A stretch of DNA of 54,875 nt from Bdellovibrionales bacterium. Its GTDB lineage: Bacteria > Bdellovibrionota > UBA1018. The stretch is from positions 1 to 54,875 of the forward strand of contig CANCQK010000018.1 of the NCBI GenBank assembly GCA_947380295.1. The letters are read 5' to 3'. Numbering within the stretch: position 1 is the first letter of the stretch; the number at the start of each line of letters is the position of its first letter. Under the pieces are notes generated by a model, which saw nothing but the letters and a program-made list of their open reading frames with translations, did no database searches and had not been told where the DNA came from. Positions 1-9,119 of this stretch are shown here, one piece after another. Position numbers and translations under genes: made by a program.

Positions 1-100
1 GGAAACAGGACACATGCAGACATTAATGCAGGGCGTGTCATAGCTCGGAAGGGTTCGGAGAATGTAGCAAGAATTCTTGCCTACAGATCAGGCTCCGCTC

Positions 101-760
101 TTAAACGTCCCCGCCGCGCTGGACGCGCGGCTTAGGGCCGTTGTACCTGACGAGTGTTCTGAACCAGTGAGTCGGAGGTACATAAAAACCCTTTCGCCTC
201 CCAAAGGCGGCCAGCTCCCCGGCGAAGATTTCAATCCGAGTGGGGGTGATATCGATCGATTCAACGTGGACTCCGCTTTTTTGGGCTTTTGAAAGAGTGC
301 GCTGCATTCGGGGGTGCGTTCGTTCGAGTTGTAACGGAGTCGTAGACTCTACGGGCACGATTAAAGTTGAAGCTTGGTCGATCTGAGTCGGTGAGATTGG
401 CAAATAGGACAAACGCCGAGGCACCCATTCAGACGCCCAACGAGGGGCTAAAGTCACTGATTGAAATGATCGGGACAGGCGGCTCACCGCATGCGCAAAA
501 GTGGCAAGTTCACCTGCAATTTGATTCGGCTGATCCCAGTTGAGGATTGGGCCATTCACACAGTCAAAATGTTGGCGATCGAAAGAATGAACAAAGCCGC
601 CAATTAACTTCTCAGTGTGAAGTACAAGATAGCTCTGAGCCCCCGTCGCTTGCGTTGCTTGTTGCCAGCAAACAGTCTGACTTAGTGGCAGGGCTTGGCG
701 CTGAAAGCACAAATCAATCTCTTCTGGGCTGAGAGCATTGAGTGGTTTTGCAATCCACAT
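101..760 (-). CDS. FemA/FemB-like peptidoglycan bridge aminoacyltransferase, C-terminally truncated
   Basis: The 219-residue product resembles the N-terminal GNAT-like half of FemAB/lipid II aminoacyltransferase-like proteins. The segment near residues 135-165 (LIVPVEST, then R-HPRMQRTLSKAQKSGV) matches the family pattern in which a polar 'K-x-R-x-x-x-x-KA' stretch precedes the acceptor domain, and FYVPPTHWFRTL follows. Family members are normally about 330-400 residues, so roughly the second half is missing. The last 12 residues look unrelated, and the two other frames downstream also stop quickly, so a simple single frameshift does not restore the protein within the window. The start is the ATG at 760 behind an AGGT-like ribosome site. 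It lies downstream of the ftsB-like gene on the same strand. It is probably a decaying gene; function beyond the family is unknown. Confidence 0.6.
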   Translation of the reverse strand: MWIAKPLNALSPEEIDLCFQRQALPLSQTVCWQQATQATGAQSYLVLHTEKLIGGFVHSFDRQHFDCVNGPILNWDQPNQIAGELATFAHAVSRLSRSFQSVTLAPRWASEWVPRRLSYLPISPTQIDQASTLIVPVESTTPLQLERTHPRMQRTLSKAQKSGVHVESIDITPTRIEIFAGELAAFGRRKGFYVPPTHWFRTLVRYNGPKPRVQRGGDV

Positions 761-844
761 GATTTGAGACCTGCTTTCTATTTGGAACTGGTTCTAGTTC
801 TATCCTTTCAACTCTAAGCCCGATTTTTGGATCTGGCCCTGGCA

Positions 845-1156
845 CTACTTCAGAGTGCCCACATCAAAAACAACCTCATCCGCTGCAACATAGCCGAGCG
901 TTCTGCGGATTTCGCGCAGTTGGGCGTAACGATTGTTTTCGAGAAGGTGAGCATCAGCCCGGAGCTTTTGAGCGTCTAGCTCAGCAAGGTGAAGTTGGAG
1001 CTGCTTTGCGGTGAGAAGGTGTTCTAGGCGAATGGATTGAAGAACCCCCGGCGAACCAACCAGGTAGGCCGGGAGTCCTGAAAGAAATACGATCCAAAGA
1101 GAAAAAAAGGAGATCCACTTCTTGTGAATCGAACCAGTTTGGAGAGAGATTCCCAT
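845..1156 (-). CDS. ftsB: FtsB/DivIC-like septum formation initiator
   Basis: A 103-residue single-pass protein with a short basic N-terminus, one membrane segment (about residues 14-34), a heptad-like leucine-rich coiled coil (about 45-80), and the C-terminal signature LREIRRTLGYVAADEVVFDV. That layout and size are those of FtsB/DivIC, which links FtsL and FtsQ in the divisome on the periplasmic side of the inner membrane. It follows enolase on the same strand with a 65-base gap, an arrangement common in proteobacteria (eno followed by a septum-formation initiator). The ATG at 1156 is chosen because it places the membrane segment near the N-terminus. The family is short and divergent, so the exact paralogue (FtsB rather than DivIC or FtsL) is inferred. 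Confidence 0.75.
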   Translation of the reverse strand: MGISLQTGSIHKKWISFFSLWIVFLSGLPAYLVGSPGVLQSIRLEHLLTAKQLQLHLAELDAQKLRADAHLLENNRYAQLREIRRTLGYVAADEVVFDVGTLK

Positions 1157-1221
1157 GCTTGGCTTTCTCGAGGAGGGTTTGTCCTCGTTTTTTGCCTGAG
1201 AGCCTCTTTCAAAGCAGGCTC

Positions 1222-2541
<1,320 letters not shown>

Positions 2542-2602
2542 AGCTCCCTAGTAGCATAAGAGGTCGAACGTTGCCAAATTTTAACAATTTCCGGCGGGTA
2601 CG

Positions 2603-2688
2603 GCGGGGACGGAGTCACTTTTTTCCTGCCACGTTCTGCACCGTGCGGCCTATCGCCAATTGGGGAATGTAAGGTGCTCCGTCCCCGC
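2603..2688. repeat. REPIN-like inverted pair of GGGGACGGAG elements
   Basis: A 12-bp element GCGGGGACGGAG at 2603-2614 recurs exactly inverted at 2677-2688, with about 60 bp between them. This is the geometry of paired REP sequences (REPINs). A 10-bp unit (CGTTCTGCCC) is then tandemly repeated at 2688-2707. The same core appears beside the RAYT transposase at 26038-26050 and, inverted, at 27069-27081. Mobilisation by that transposase is an inference. Confidence 0.55.
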
Positions 2689-2725
2689 GTTCTGCCCCGT
2701 TCTGCCCCCGAGGTCTCCCAAAAAT

Positions 2726-2772
2726 TCCCACTTTTGGGAGATTTACCCCTCATATATCTCCCACTTTTGGGA
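2726..2772. promoter_or_regulatory. Twin palindromes TCCCA-CTTT-TGGGA before the ATPase gene
   Basis: Two identical 14-bp palindromic elements, TCCCACTTTTGGGA, lie at 2726-2739 and 2759-2772. Their starts are 33 bp apart, about three helical turns, so both would face the same side of DNA. The second ends 37 bp before the ATPase start codon. A partial third arm (CTCCCAAAAA) precedes the first. The arrangement fits a cooperative operator, but no binding protein is known from the sequence. Confidence 0.6.
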
Positions 2773-2809
2773 TAAATAGGGTACATTAGTAGGTATTGGT
2801 GCCCCACAC

Positions 2810-4198
2810 ATGAAAAGAAGAGTTCAATCGAAATTAGAAGCCTGGTTTGAAAACCCCAATCGAAAGCCCCTCGTCCTCAAGGGTGCTCGGCAGGTCGGTA
2901 AGACTTTTGCCATTGATGCCCTTGGAAAAGAATATGTCGTATCTAAGCGAGGTGGAAACTACCACTATTTTGATTTAAGGCGTGAGAAAACCCTGCACTC
3001 CATCTTCAGTGAAACTCAAGAGCCTCTCAGAATTCTTGAGTACCTTGGCATTAAGCGCCGAGTCCGAATTAATCCCTCTACAGATCTAATTTTTTTTGAT
3101 GAAATCCAAGACTGCCCTAATGCAATTACTTCCTTCAAATATTTTGAACAAGATATGCGGGCTCTGGCACTCATCGCAGCAGGATCCCATCTTGGCCTTG
3201 TTAAAAACGAAGAGTCATTTCCCGTAGGCAAGGTCGACTTTCTTTCTCTTTTTCCGATGACGTTTGATGAATTTGTTTGGACGTTGGATGAGTCACTCCA
3301 TGCCTACTTGGATCGTTTTGACTTAAGTCAAGCAGACCTAAGGCCTCTACCCGCACCGGTCCACGAAAGCCTTTTAACTCTCTTTTTCTACTACCTCGCG
3401 GTGGGCGGTCTACCGGAAGCAGTGCTTCACTTTAGTCAAAACTATCAGGATAATCTTTTCGAGGCCTTAGATCAGGTGCGCACGATCCAAAAGGCCCTCC
3501 TCACGGGGTATGAAGCCGACTTTTCGAAATATTCGGGCACCGTTAATGCTAATCACATTCATTCTGTATTCCACGCAATTCCAAAACAACTAGCAAAAAG
3601 CCTCGACGAGTCCACCTCGAAATTTAAGTTTACTCATGTCATTCCAAACCAGAAGGGGTTTGAGCGAATTTCAGGGCCTCTCACCTGGCTTGTTAAAAGT
3701 AGACTCTGCATCCGAAACTACATCGCCAAGCGCTCCGGTCACCCTCTACGGGGATACACCGATGAAAATCTTTTCAAACTTTTCTTTTTTGACGTTGGCC
3801 TATTGAACGCCGCTCTAATGACTCCCATGGAGGCGTTGATTGAAAATCAGCTGGATAGCTACAAGGGATTTATTGTTGAGAATTTTGTCGCGCAAGAGCT
3901 TTTCGCAGAGCTCGATCATGATCTAGTTTCTTGGACCGAAGGCAACGCCGAAATTGAGTTTTTGATCACTCAGGGAAATGAGATTGCACCCATTGAAGTG
4001 AAATCTGCCATGAAATCTCGACGAGCAAAAAGTCTAGATGCGTATATTCAGCGGTATCACCCAAAGTTTGCTTATAAGCTTTCAGGTCAGAATATAAGCC
4101 GCCACGAAGCAGGCTACCTCACGTTACCTCTCTACCTAGCAGGAAAACTATTGAGTGGGCTCAAAGGAGATTACCCTCAGGTTACACGTCATCTGTAA
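2810..4198 (+). CDS. AAA-family ATPase with C-terminal DUF4143 region
   Basis: A 462-residue P-loop ATPase. Walker A is GARQVGKT (about residues 25-32), Walker B is LIFFDEIQ (about 93-100), and IAAGSHLGL is a sensor-like strand. The C-terminal half matches the DUF4143 architecture: KLFFFDVGLLNAAL, GFIVENFVAQEL, then SWTEGNAEIEFLI and IAPIEVKSAMKSR. The last two form a PD-(D/E)XK-like E...EVK core, so a nuclease-like fold is plausible. The family is widespread in bacteria and archaea, patchily distributed, and its cellular role is not established. It is not in an obvious operon. The start at 2810 follows the twin palindromes at 2726-2772, which suggests autoregulation or self-recognition. A second, divergent family member is at 53293-54537. 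Confidence 0.88.
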   Translation: MKRRVQSKLEAWFENPNRKPLVLKGARQVGKTFAIDALGKEYVVSKRGGNYHYFDLRREKTLHSIFSETQEPLRILEYLGIKRRVRINPSTDLIFFDEIQDCPNAITSFKYFEQDMRALALIAAGSHLGLVKNEESFPVGKVDFLSLFPMTFDEFVWTLDESLHAYLDRFDLSQADLRPLPAPVHESLLTLFFYYLAVGGLPEAVLHFSQNYQDNLFEALDQVRTIQKALLTGYEADFSKYSGTVNANHIHSVFHAIPKQLAKSLDESTSKFKFTHVIPNQKGFERISGPLTWLVKSRLCIRNYIAKRSGHPLRGYTDENLFKLFFFDVGLLNAALMTPMEALIENQLDSYKGFIVENFVAQELFAELDHDLVSWTEGNAEIEFLITQGNEIAPIEVKSAMKSRRAKSLDAYIQRYHPKFAYKLSGQNISRHEAGYLTLPLYLAGKLLSGLKGDYPQVTRHL

Positions 4199-4221
4199 TG
4201 GATCTGTGCTTTACGAGTGTG

Positions 4222-4698
4222 TCACCCTGTCTTTTGGAACGTTCTCTTATAGAGTCCCACGACGAAAGCCTCTGCGAGAATGAAGGGGTGAATCGCCTTG
4301 AAAAATACGTCCCTTTGGACTCTCTGAGGGAGGGTGGGGAGGGCCTTTAAGGCATAGAGCTTAAAGAAATACCGATGCGGCCGATCGCCAATTGGGGGGC
4401 ATGGCCCCGCGTAACCCAGCTTGCCAAAGCTATTGCTCCCTTGTCGAATGCCGTTTGGGAGGGACTCTTGCGGGGGGATTCCGGCTGGGAGATGGTTCAC
4501 TCCTGCTGGGATATTGTAGATGACCCAGTGAGTAAATAGCCCGCCCGGCGCGTCGGGATCCTCAGCGATCAGGGCGTACCCTGCGGTTCCAGACGGAGGA
4601 TTTTCCCAGTGGATCTCGGGTGAAGAATTATCGATATCGCAGGTGTAACGCGCGTCGAAATAACCGTTCGAGCCAATGGCGTCAGTCATGAGATTCAT
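4222..4698 (-). CDS. YbhB/YbcL-type PEBP (Raf-kinase-inhibitor-like) family protein
   Basis: The 158-residue product carries the bacterial phosphatidylethanolamine-binding-protein signatures: SPEIHWENPPSGTAGYALI, the DPDAPGG-FTHWVIYNI ligand-pocket strand, GYAGPCPP followed by HRYFFKLYAL, and a C-terminal HPFILAEAFVVGLYKR helix. Length and domain order match E. coli YbhB/YbcL, small soluble proteins of unclear physiological role. The ATG at 4698 is preceded by GGAG with a six-base gap. There is no signal peptide. A 22-bp stretch inside the gene (4376-4397) is almost identical to 2644-2665 in the intergenic repeat region upstream of the ATPase. Possible ligand is unknown. Confidence 0.88.
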   Translation of the reverse strand: MNLMTDAIGSNGYFDARYTCDIDNSSPEIHWENPPSGTAGYALIAEDPDAPGGLFTHWVIYNIPAGVNHLPAGIPPQESLPNGIRQGSNSFGKLGYAGPCPPIGDRPHRYFFKLYALKALPTLPQRVQRDVFFKAIHPFILAEAFVVGLYKRTFQKTG

Positions 4699-4748
4699 TG
4701 AAACTCCGCCTTCCTGTTGAGCTGTACTGCAAGGAGGGAGCCATGTGG

Positions 4749-5417
4749 CTAGGATTTTGTGGCCGGATGCAAGTCAATCATTTTGCTGGTGGAAAGTCGG
4801 GTTTCGCCGGGAATCTCCGAGCACACTCGTTTTTTTACGAGTTGAAGCGTTCGCTTCAAGCTGGGTGGGCGCCTCTCGATGAGGAAATCCTCGAGGTGGT
4901 CTTCTTGGGCTTCGGCGATCAGCACGCTCGACTGAAGCTGGCTTCTCCGGTCAACTCGTTCGAGTTGAAAGTAAACTAACACGTCACCGCGGCCTGGAAC
5001 GCATTGTCCGAAAAACGCCCGAGATTCCATGAGGACGCGCTTGGTTCGAGGATCCAGAGTGCGCCCAGGGTAGGCGTATGCGGTAGGCTGACCTCCAAAA
5101 GGTCGAACGACAAAAATTCCTTTTTCGAGCTGGCAATCAGCACAGGGTTTGCCTGAAAATAGAAAGTAAGGCGAAGATTTTCCCTCTGGGGCTTGCAGCT
5201 TGCCCAGAGGGTTGAGGTCAAAAAGCTGAGTGTCTACTGGGGGGACGGCTTGAGACTCCGGTGAGTTTTTGAAGTAGATTTTAGGTCCTTCTAAGTGGTC
5301 GATTGCAATCGAGGGGTGGCCGGCATTGGCTGAGTGGGTGAAGGCGCTCCAGAAGCCCGCGATAAGTAAGCAAAAACAATGTGTTATCCAAATTCTCTTG
5401 ATTCGATGGAGTGTCAT
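4749..5417 (-). CDS. Exported protein of unknown function
   Basis: The 222-residue product starts with a clear signal peptide: basic RIKR, a hydrophobic core to about residue 24, and a likely SANA|G cleavage site near residue 32. The mature part has a CADC pair near the middle (SGKPCADCQLEKGIFVV) and two more cysteines (GQCVPGRGD and KRVCSEIPGE), so disulphides are possible in the periplasm. The segment RGDVLVYFQLERVDRR reads like a beta-rich domain. I recognise no family. It stands alone between the PEBP gene (same strand) and the divergent nfu gene. Confidence 0.6.
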   Translation of the reverse strand: MTLHRIKRIWITHCFCLLIAGFWSAFTHSANAGHPSIAIDHLEGPKIYFKNSPESQAVPPVDTQLFDLNPLGKLQAPEGKSSPYFLFSGKPCADCQLEKGIFVVRPFGGQPTAYAYPGRTLDPRTKRVLMESRAFFGQCVPGRGDVLVYFQLERVDRRSQLQSSVLIAEAQEDHLEDFLIERRPPSLKRTLQLVKKRVCSEIPGETRLSTSKMIDLHPATKS

Positions 5418-5535
5418 AGGTTAAAACAGGGCCCCCTGAAAACTATTTTGTAATAGGTTGAGGCATTTAATAAACAAAAAAAATTAATAAAGCCAAAAAA
5501 GTTATTTTAGGCTGGCTGAATCTGAGGTTTTTGTA

Positions 5536-6102
5536 ATGGCTATTTCTAATGATGTTTATGTCAATTTGGAATTTACCCCAAATCCTAATACTTTGAAGTA
5601 TTCGGTCAATCGAACGCTGCTTGAAAAAGGCGCCGTCAATATCACCACTCAGAAGGAAGCTGAAGAGCGCTCTCCGTTGGCTGCTAAGCTTTTTGCCGTT
5701 TCTGGAATTTGTGGCGTAATGATCGGTAAAGATTTTGTGACTGTGACCAAGGCCGAAGATGGCGATTGGGATGTGGTTCACAAAAGTTCATCTGCCGTCA
5801 TTGAAAGTCACCTCCGTGAAAATGGCGTGGTCGTGATTGAATCCACTATCCAAGATGCTCACAAAGGTGGAAACACCGAAGTCGAACAGAAAATTCGAGA
5901 TATCCTCGACCGCGAAATTCGTCCAGCTGTGGCCATGGACGGTGGCGATATTACCTTTGAAAAGTTCGAAAACGGGATTGTCTATCTGTTCTTGCAAGGG
6001 TCCTGCAGTGGATGCCCAAGCTCCACGGCGACCTTGAAGGGCGGGATCGAGTCTCGCCTTAAAAAGGAAATTCCAGAAGTCATTGAAGTCGTTTCGGTCT
6101 AA
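5536..6102 (+). CDS. nfu: Nfu-type Fe-S cluster scaffold/carrier protein
   Basis: A 188-residue two-domain protein. The N-terminal ~85 residues match the Nfu_N domain (LEFTPNPNTLKYSVNRTLLE; SPLAAKLFAVSGICGVMIG with the phenylalanine-rich end), and residues ~110-188 match the NifU C-terminal domain (RDILDREIRPAVAMDGGDI). The cluster ligands are the CSGC motif near residues 157-160. Such proteins assemble or deliver [4Fe-4S] clusters in the cytoplasm. A TGAGG ribosome site precedes the ATG by nine bases. The gene is monocistronic and convergent with the next minus-strand gene, whose stop overlaps this one by four bases. Confidence 0.92.
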   Translation: MAISNDVYVNLEFTPNPNTLKYSVNRTLLEKGAVNITTQKEAEERSPLAAKLFAVSGICGVMIGKDFVTVTKAEDGDWDVVHKSSSAVIESHLRENGVVVIESTIQDAHKGGNTEVEQKIRDILDREIRPAVAMDGGDITFEKFENGIVYLFLQGSCSGCPSSTATLKGGIESRLKKEIPEVIEVVSV

Positions 6103-6422
6103 GAAGACTGACGTTGACTTGCTGATTTTCGTGTTTTTATAAAAGCGTCCATTTCAAGTTTGAGGTGCCTGCCGTAGGTCATGGCTAACTCTCGGAGCTC
6201 ATGGGTTTCAGCTTGCGTTTCCAAGATCTGAAAAAGGATCTGGCCACGCACCATGAGTTTCAAGGTGAGCTTGCCTGCGGCGGTCCTCTGCTGCTGGAAC
6301 CGCATCATCTCTTCAAGGAGTTCAAGCTTATCCATTCGTTCAAGTTTGGCTTGATACTGAGGATCGCTTTGTCTCATTTTTTTCGCTTCACGTACTGCAT
6401 TTAAATCAATCACTGGACTCAT
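6099..6422 (-). CDS. Small conserved-looking hypothetical protein
   Basis: About 107 residues beginning MSPVIDLNAVREAKK, with charged amphipathic helices (KLERMDKLELLEEMMRFQQQR) and a second helical half (LILFQILETQAETHELRELAMTYGRHL). No membrane segment or signal peptide. I chose ATG 6422 because an AGGTG site lies just upstream; a GTG at 6440 would add six residues. The opening 'VIDLNAVRE' and all-helical make-up resemble small regulatory or adaptor proteins of Bdellovibrio-like genomes, but I cannot name a family. Its stop overlaps the convergent nfu stop. Confidence 0.55.
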   Translation of the reverse strand: MSPVIDLNAVREAKKMRQSDPQYQAKLERMDKLELLEEMMRFQQQRTAAGKLTLKLMVRGQILFQILETQAETHELRELAMTYGRHLKLEMDAFIKTRKSASQRQSS

Positions 6423-6608
6423 ATTCACCTGCCGGGGCACCCTAAAGCAAGTCCAGTGCCACTTAAAAAGTCATGGGGGACTTTTGTACTCGCTTAAGAT
6501 CATTGGAGAAAATTTTCCCGCGAACTTTGGGCTCCCTTGCGAGCCGATAAAAACCCTGACGAAGTTTTATGCGCCCGGCCAGCGAGTAGACACCTCAAGC
6601 TGCTTGAT

Positions 6609-7223
6609 TTAAAATGCCCAGCCCACGTCAGACTGAGCGACAAATCCCCATCCTGCGATCCCGGGGCCTTTTAAGGTTGCCTCAGCGCCGTTTACAGCGA
6701 GTGAGGAGGGGAGTGTTCCATAGGTGACTCCAAGTGCTGATCGGATGGTAAGGCCGAAAGGCATTACCGTGATACGTCCGGCGGTCAGCTGAGCTCTGAA
6801 TCCTGCAATGCTGTTCGTGTCATCTTGGTGATCAATCTTGGCGAAGTTGAACCCGACTTGGGGTGAGACGATCCAGCCGGAGGTGAGTCGGGATCCAGTG
6901 AGGTAGTAATCCAGACTCATCCCGATTTCACTCGACCAGGCGTTGCTCCCGAGGTCTAGCAGTTCTTGGGGTAGTTTAGCGGTCCGGTAGGAGGCAAAGC
7001 CACCTAAAGTCCATTGGTCTCCTGCTGCGAAGTCTATGCTGAGTTGATGATTTTCACCGAGGATAATTCCAATGAGAGTGATTCGGATACTAATCGTTTT
7101 GGCATTGTTTGGAAGGGCGGCCGCGACGTTTGTAGGGGGTTTATCTTCGGCGCGGGCTGATATGAAAGATAATTCAACTAATAAGGTACAAAGAGCAGAG
7201 AAATAGAGTGCTTTTTGTTTCAT
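6609..7223 (-). CDS. Exported probable outer-membrane beta-barrel protein
   Basis: About 204 residues from MKQKALYFSALC, with a Sec signal peptide cleaved near SARA|ED. The mature part alternates polar and hydrophobic residues with glycine and aromatic girdles (QLSIDFAAGDQWTLGGFASY, LDYYLTGSRLTSGWIV), and the protein ends in phenylalanine, a usual mark of BAM-inserted barrels. I prefer ATG 7223 over the TTG at 7238 because GGTGG lies upstream. It is the last gene behind the first TolQ-TolR-TolR operon, 84 bases after the second tolR stop, so it may be co-transcribed and be the outer-membrane end of that system. No family name can be assigned. Confidence 0.62.
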   Translation of the reverse strand: MKQKALYFSALCTLLVELSFISARAEDKPPTNVAAALPNNAKTISIRITLIGIILGENHQLSIDFAAGDQWTLGGFASYRTAKLPQELLDLGSNAWSSEIGMSLDYYLTGSRLTSGWIVSPQVGFNFAKIDHQDDTNSIAGFRAQLTAGRITVMPFGLTIRSALGVTYGTLPSSLAVNGAEATLKGPGIAGWGFVAQSDVGWAF

Positions 7224-7307
7224 AAGACCACCAGTCAAATCTTTGAGGTTGATGGGTTGAACAGAGGTGGCGGTGTCAAGAGCGGTGGTTGATCACTGGA
7301 GACGTGA

Positions 7308-7880
7308 TCAGGTTTCTTTCTTCATGGCAAGGAAACGAACCATCTTGTATCCAGCGGCGCCGGCGGAGAACATGATTTTTCGAATGGTGTCGTACTTGAT
7401 TCGCTTGTCAGCCTGGACGGCGAGAATGCCTTCGAAGGGGATGGGTTTTCCATCAACGCGGGCTTTGGATTTAGCGAGAAGAAGTTCCGTTCTTTCCTTT
7501 GCTTTGATGAGCGCGTCATGAAGTGGAACGATGAGGCGTCCTCCGTCGCTGAGGTCGGTGGATTTAAATGCGTAGGTGGCTTCTTTACTTCCTGCATTCA
7601 GGGCGAGTTGTTGAAAGTCTAAAATGCGCTCGTTATCTAGGGTGAGAGATTCAGGAGTGACAATGACTTGGACGCTGTCAGTGGGGTTGTCCTGAGAGCC
7701 GGAGATCGGGAGTTGGAGCCCCGAGGCATTTGAGAAGTTATGGGTACTGATATTATAGCTCTTAAGCAAAAATACGACGATGATGACGAGCACGTCCATC
7801 ATGCTCGTGAGCTGGAGTTCGAAAGCCTTATTCATCTTTCTTCGGCCACGTCGTGAGCGAATGCCTCTGCCTGCAGCCAT
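7308..7880 (-). CDS. ExbD/TolR-family motor protein (second TolR of operon 1)
   Basis: A 190-residue protein with a short basic cytoplasmic N-terminus, one membrane helix starting FELQLTSMMDVLVIIVVFLLKSY, and a periplasmic ExbD/TolR domain. The aspartate of MMDV is the conserved intramembrane proton-path residue. The C-terminal IPFEGILAVQADKRIKYDTIRKIMFSAG is the family's typical last strand and helix. It starts immediately after the stop of the preceding tolR, showing translational coupling. With the TolQ protein it would form a proton-motive-force-driven stator. Two different TolR-type partners per TolQ is the arrangement of the Myxococcus AglR-AglQ-AglS gliding motor. Confidence 0.88.
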   Translation of the reverse strand: MAAGRGIRSRRGRRKMNKAFELQLTSMMDVLVIIVVFLLKSYNISTHNFSNASGLQLPISGSQDNPTDSVQVIVTPESLTLDNERILDFQQLALNAGSKEATYAFKSTDLSDGGRLIVPLHDALIKAKERTELLLAKSKARVDGKPIPFEGILAVQADKRIKYDTIRKIMFSAGAAGYKMVRFLAMKKET

Positions 7881-8429
7881 TTAGGTGCCCCCTGCTTGAA
7901 GGTTTCCGAATAGAACTTTTGGGAAAAGATTTTTTACCACTTCGTCCACTCCGGTGGTGGCATTTTTACGATAGATGCTCGGATCCGTGGTCTCTAACTC
8001 TCGCACGGCGTCCATCACCGAGATCATGCTCTCGTAAGCGATTCCTTCCGATGGAGTGAGGACAATGTTTTCCTCAGCAGGAAATCGCTTTTTAACTTCG
8101 ATGATTGTTTCATGAAGTGATTTGAGATCGACTTTTCCCTCAGCGGTATTTGGAAGCGATTTGCGAGGGAATTTCTCAGAGTAACTGTAGACCTCAATCG
8201 ATTTCGCATTGAGCTCTACAGTGAGTTGGAGGGGCTTTTCATCCGGCTTTTTGTTTGGGTCGTCTGGAGCTCTCCCCGGAATTGGGGATTCAATGCTTAC
8301 GATCGCCAAGAACGAAGTCGTAAAGAGCAAGAACCCAATCAACGTGACCATCGTGTCGAGGATGGGAACCAGGTTGAGTTCAATCCCCTCGGAATGAGAC
8401 TTTCTGCGGGAACTCGGTCGGTTGAGCAC
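7881..8429 (-). CDS. ExbD/TolR-family motor protein (first TolR of operon 1)
   Basis: A 182-residue ExbD/TolR protein. After a basic N-terminus (NRPSSRRKSHSEG) comes one membrane helix, IELNLVPILDTMVTLIGFLL, containing the conserved aspartate. The periplasmic domain ends with the family feature ENIVLTPSEGIAYESMISVMDAVREL. It begins eight bases after the tolQ stop and is directly abutted by the second tolR. The two TolR copies differ strongly in the periplasmic part, so they probably form a heteromeric plug around the TolQ pentamer rather than being a recent duplication. Confidence 0.88.
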   Translation of the reverse strand: MLNRPSSRRKSHSEGIELNLVPILDTMVTLIGFLLFTTSFLAIVSIESPIPGRAPDDPNKKPDEKPLQLTVELNAKSIEVYSYSEKFPRKSLPNTAEGKVDLKSLHETIIEVKKRFPAEENIVLTPSEGIAYESMISVMDAVRELETTDPSIYRKNATTGVDEVVKNLFPKVLFGNLQAGGT

Positions 8430-8437
8430 GGCGCGAG

Positions 8438-9106
8438 TTATTCCTCTCTCTGAGAAGTGTGTTTGAATTTGCGAGCAGAAAGAAGGTCGAGGAGCTTGAC
8501 GCCAAATTCGTCAATTTCTTCAACGATCTTGGTCGCTTTGTTGGTCAGGACGCTATGCATAATCATTGTGAAAATGGCAGTGATCAGACCGAATGCTGTG
8601 GCGTTCATCGCCTCGCTGATCCCTCTGCCGAGAATCGCTTGTCTTTGGGCAGGATCTGCTAGAGCGATGGCTCCGAAGGATTTGATCAGACCCGTGATGG
8701 TTCCGAGTAATCCGAAAAGAGTAGCGATGTTCGCAATCAACGCGAGGTAAGGGAGGCGGCGTTCCAATCGAGGAATCACTTCAAGGCTGGTTGCGTCGAT
8801 CGCGTTTTGGATTTGAGCTTCATCCCGAGAGGCGCGTTGGAGACCTGCTTTAATCACTTTTGGAAGTGCTGCTTGGCCTGCGCCGTTGCAGAGTCGGATC
8901 GCACCGTCGAGGTCGTTGGCTAGGATGTATTTTTGGATTTCAAACATGAACGACGGACCGTCCACGTTGTATTGAAAGAAAAGCCGAGTCACCCTTTCAA
9001 AAACAAATGCCATCGAGAGTGCTAAGTTAACGGCGATGAGGATCATTGATGGATCCCCACTTTGAAGTGCGGCTAAAAAGCCTTGAACAAAGCCCCCTGA
9101 TTCCAT
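8438..9106 (-). CDS. MotA/TolQ/ExbB-family proton channel protein (operon 1)
   Basis: A 222-residue protein with three membrane helices (about residues 20-38, 118-142 and 160-182) and the TolQ/ExbB cytoplasmic loop between the first two. The hallmark segment LIANIATLFGLLGTITGLIKSF, followed by the ISEAMNATAFGLITAIFTMI helix, is diagnostic. It heads a tight tolQ-tolR-tolR operon. An AAGGAG ribosome site precedes the ATG, and just upstream the leader carries two perfect hairpins (9120-9174). Probable role: proton channel energising an envelope process; the specific partner is unknown. Confidence 0.92.
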   Translation of the reverse strand: MESGGFVQGFLAALQSGDPSMILIAVNLALSMAFVFERVTRLFFQYNVDGPSFMFEIQKYILANDLDGAIRLCNGAGQAALPKVIKAGLQRASRDEAQIQNAIDATSLEVIPRLERRLPYLALIANIATLFGLLGTITGLIKSFGAIALADPAQRQAILGRGISEAMNATAFGLITAIFTMIMHSVLTNKATKIVEEIDEFGVKLLDLLSARKFKHTSQREE

Positions 9107-9119
9107 GAGTGCGCTCCTT

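Noticed and set aside
4698..4979. Plus-strand frame of 93 codons
   Set aside because: Antisense to the exported protein at 4749-5417, which has a clear signal peptide; no domain features.
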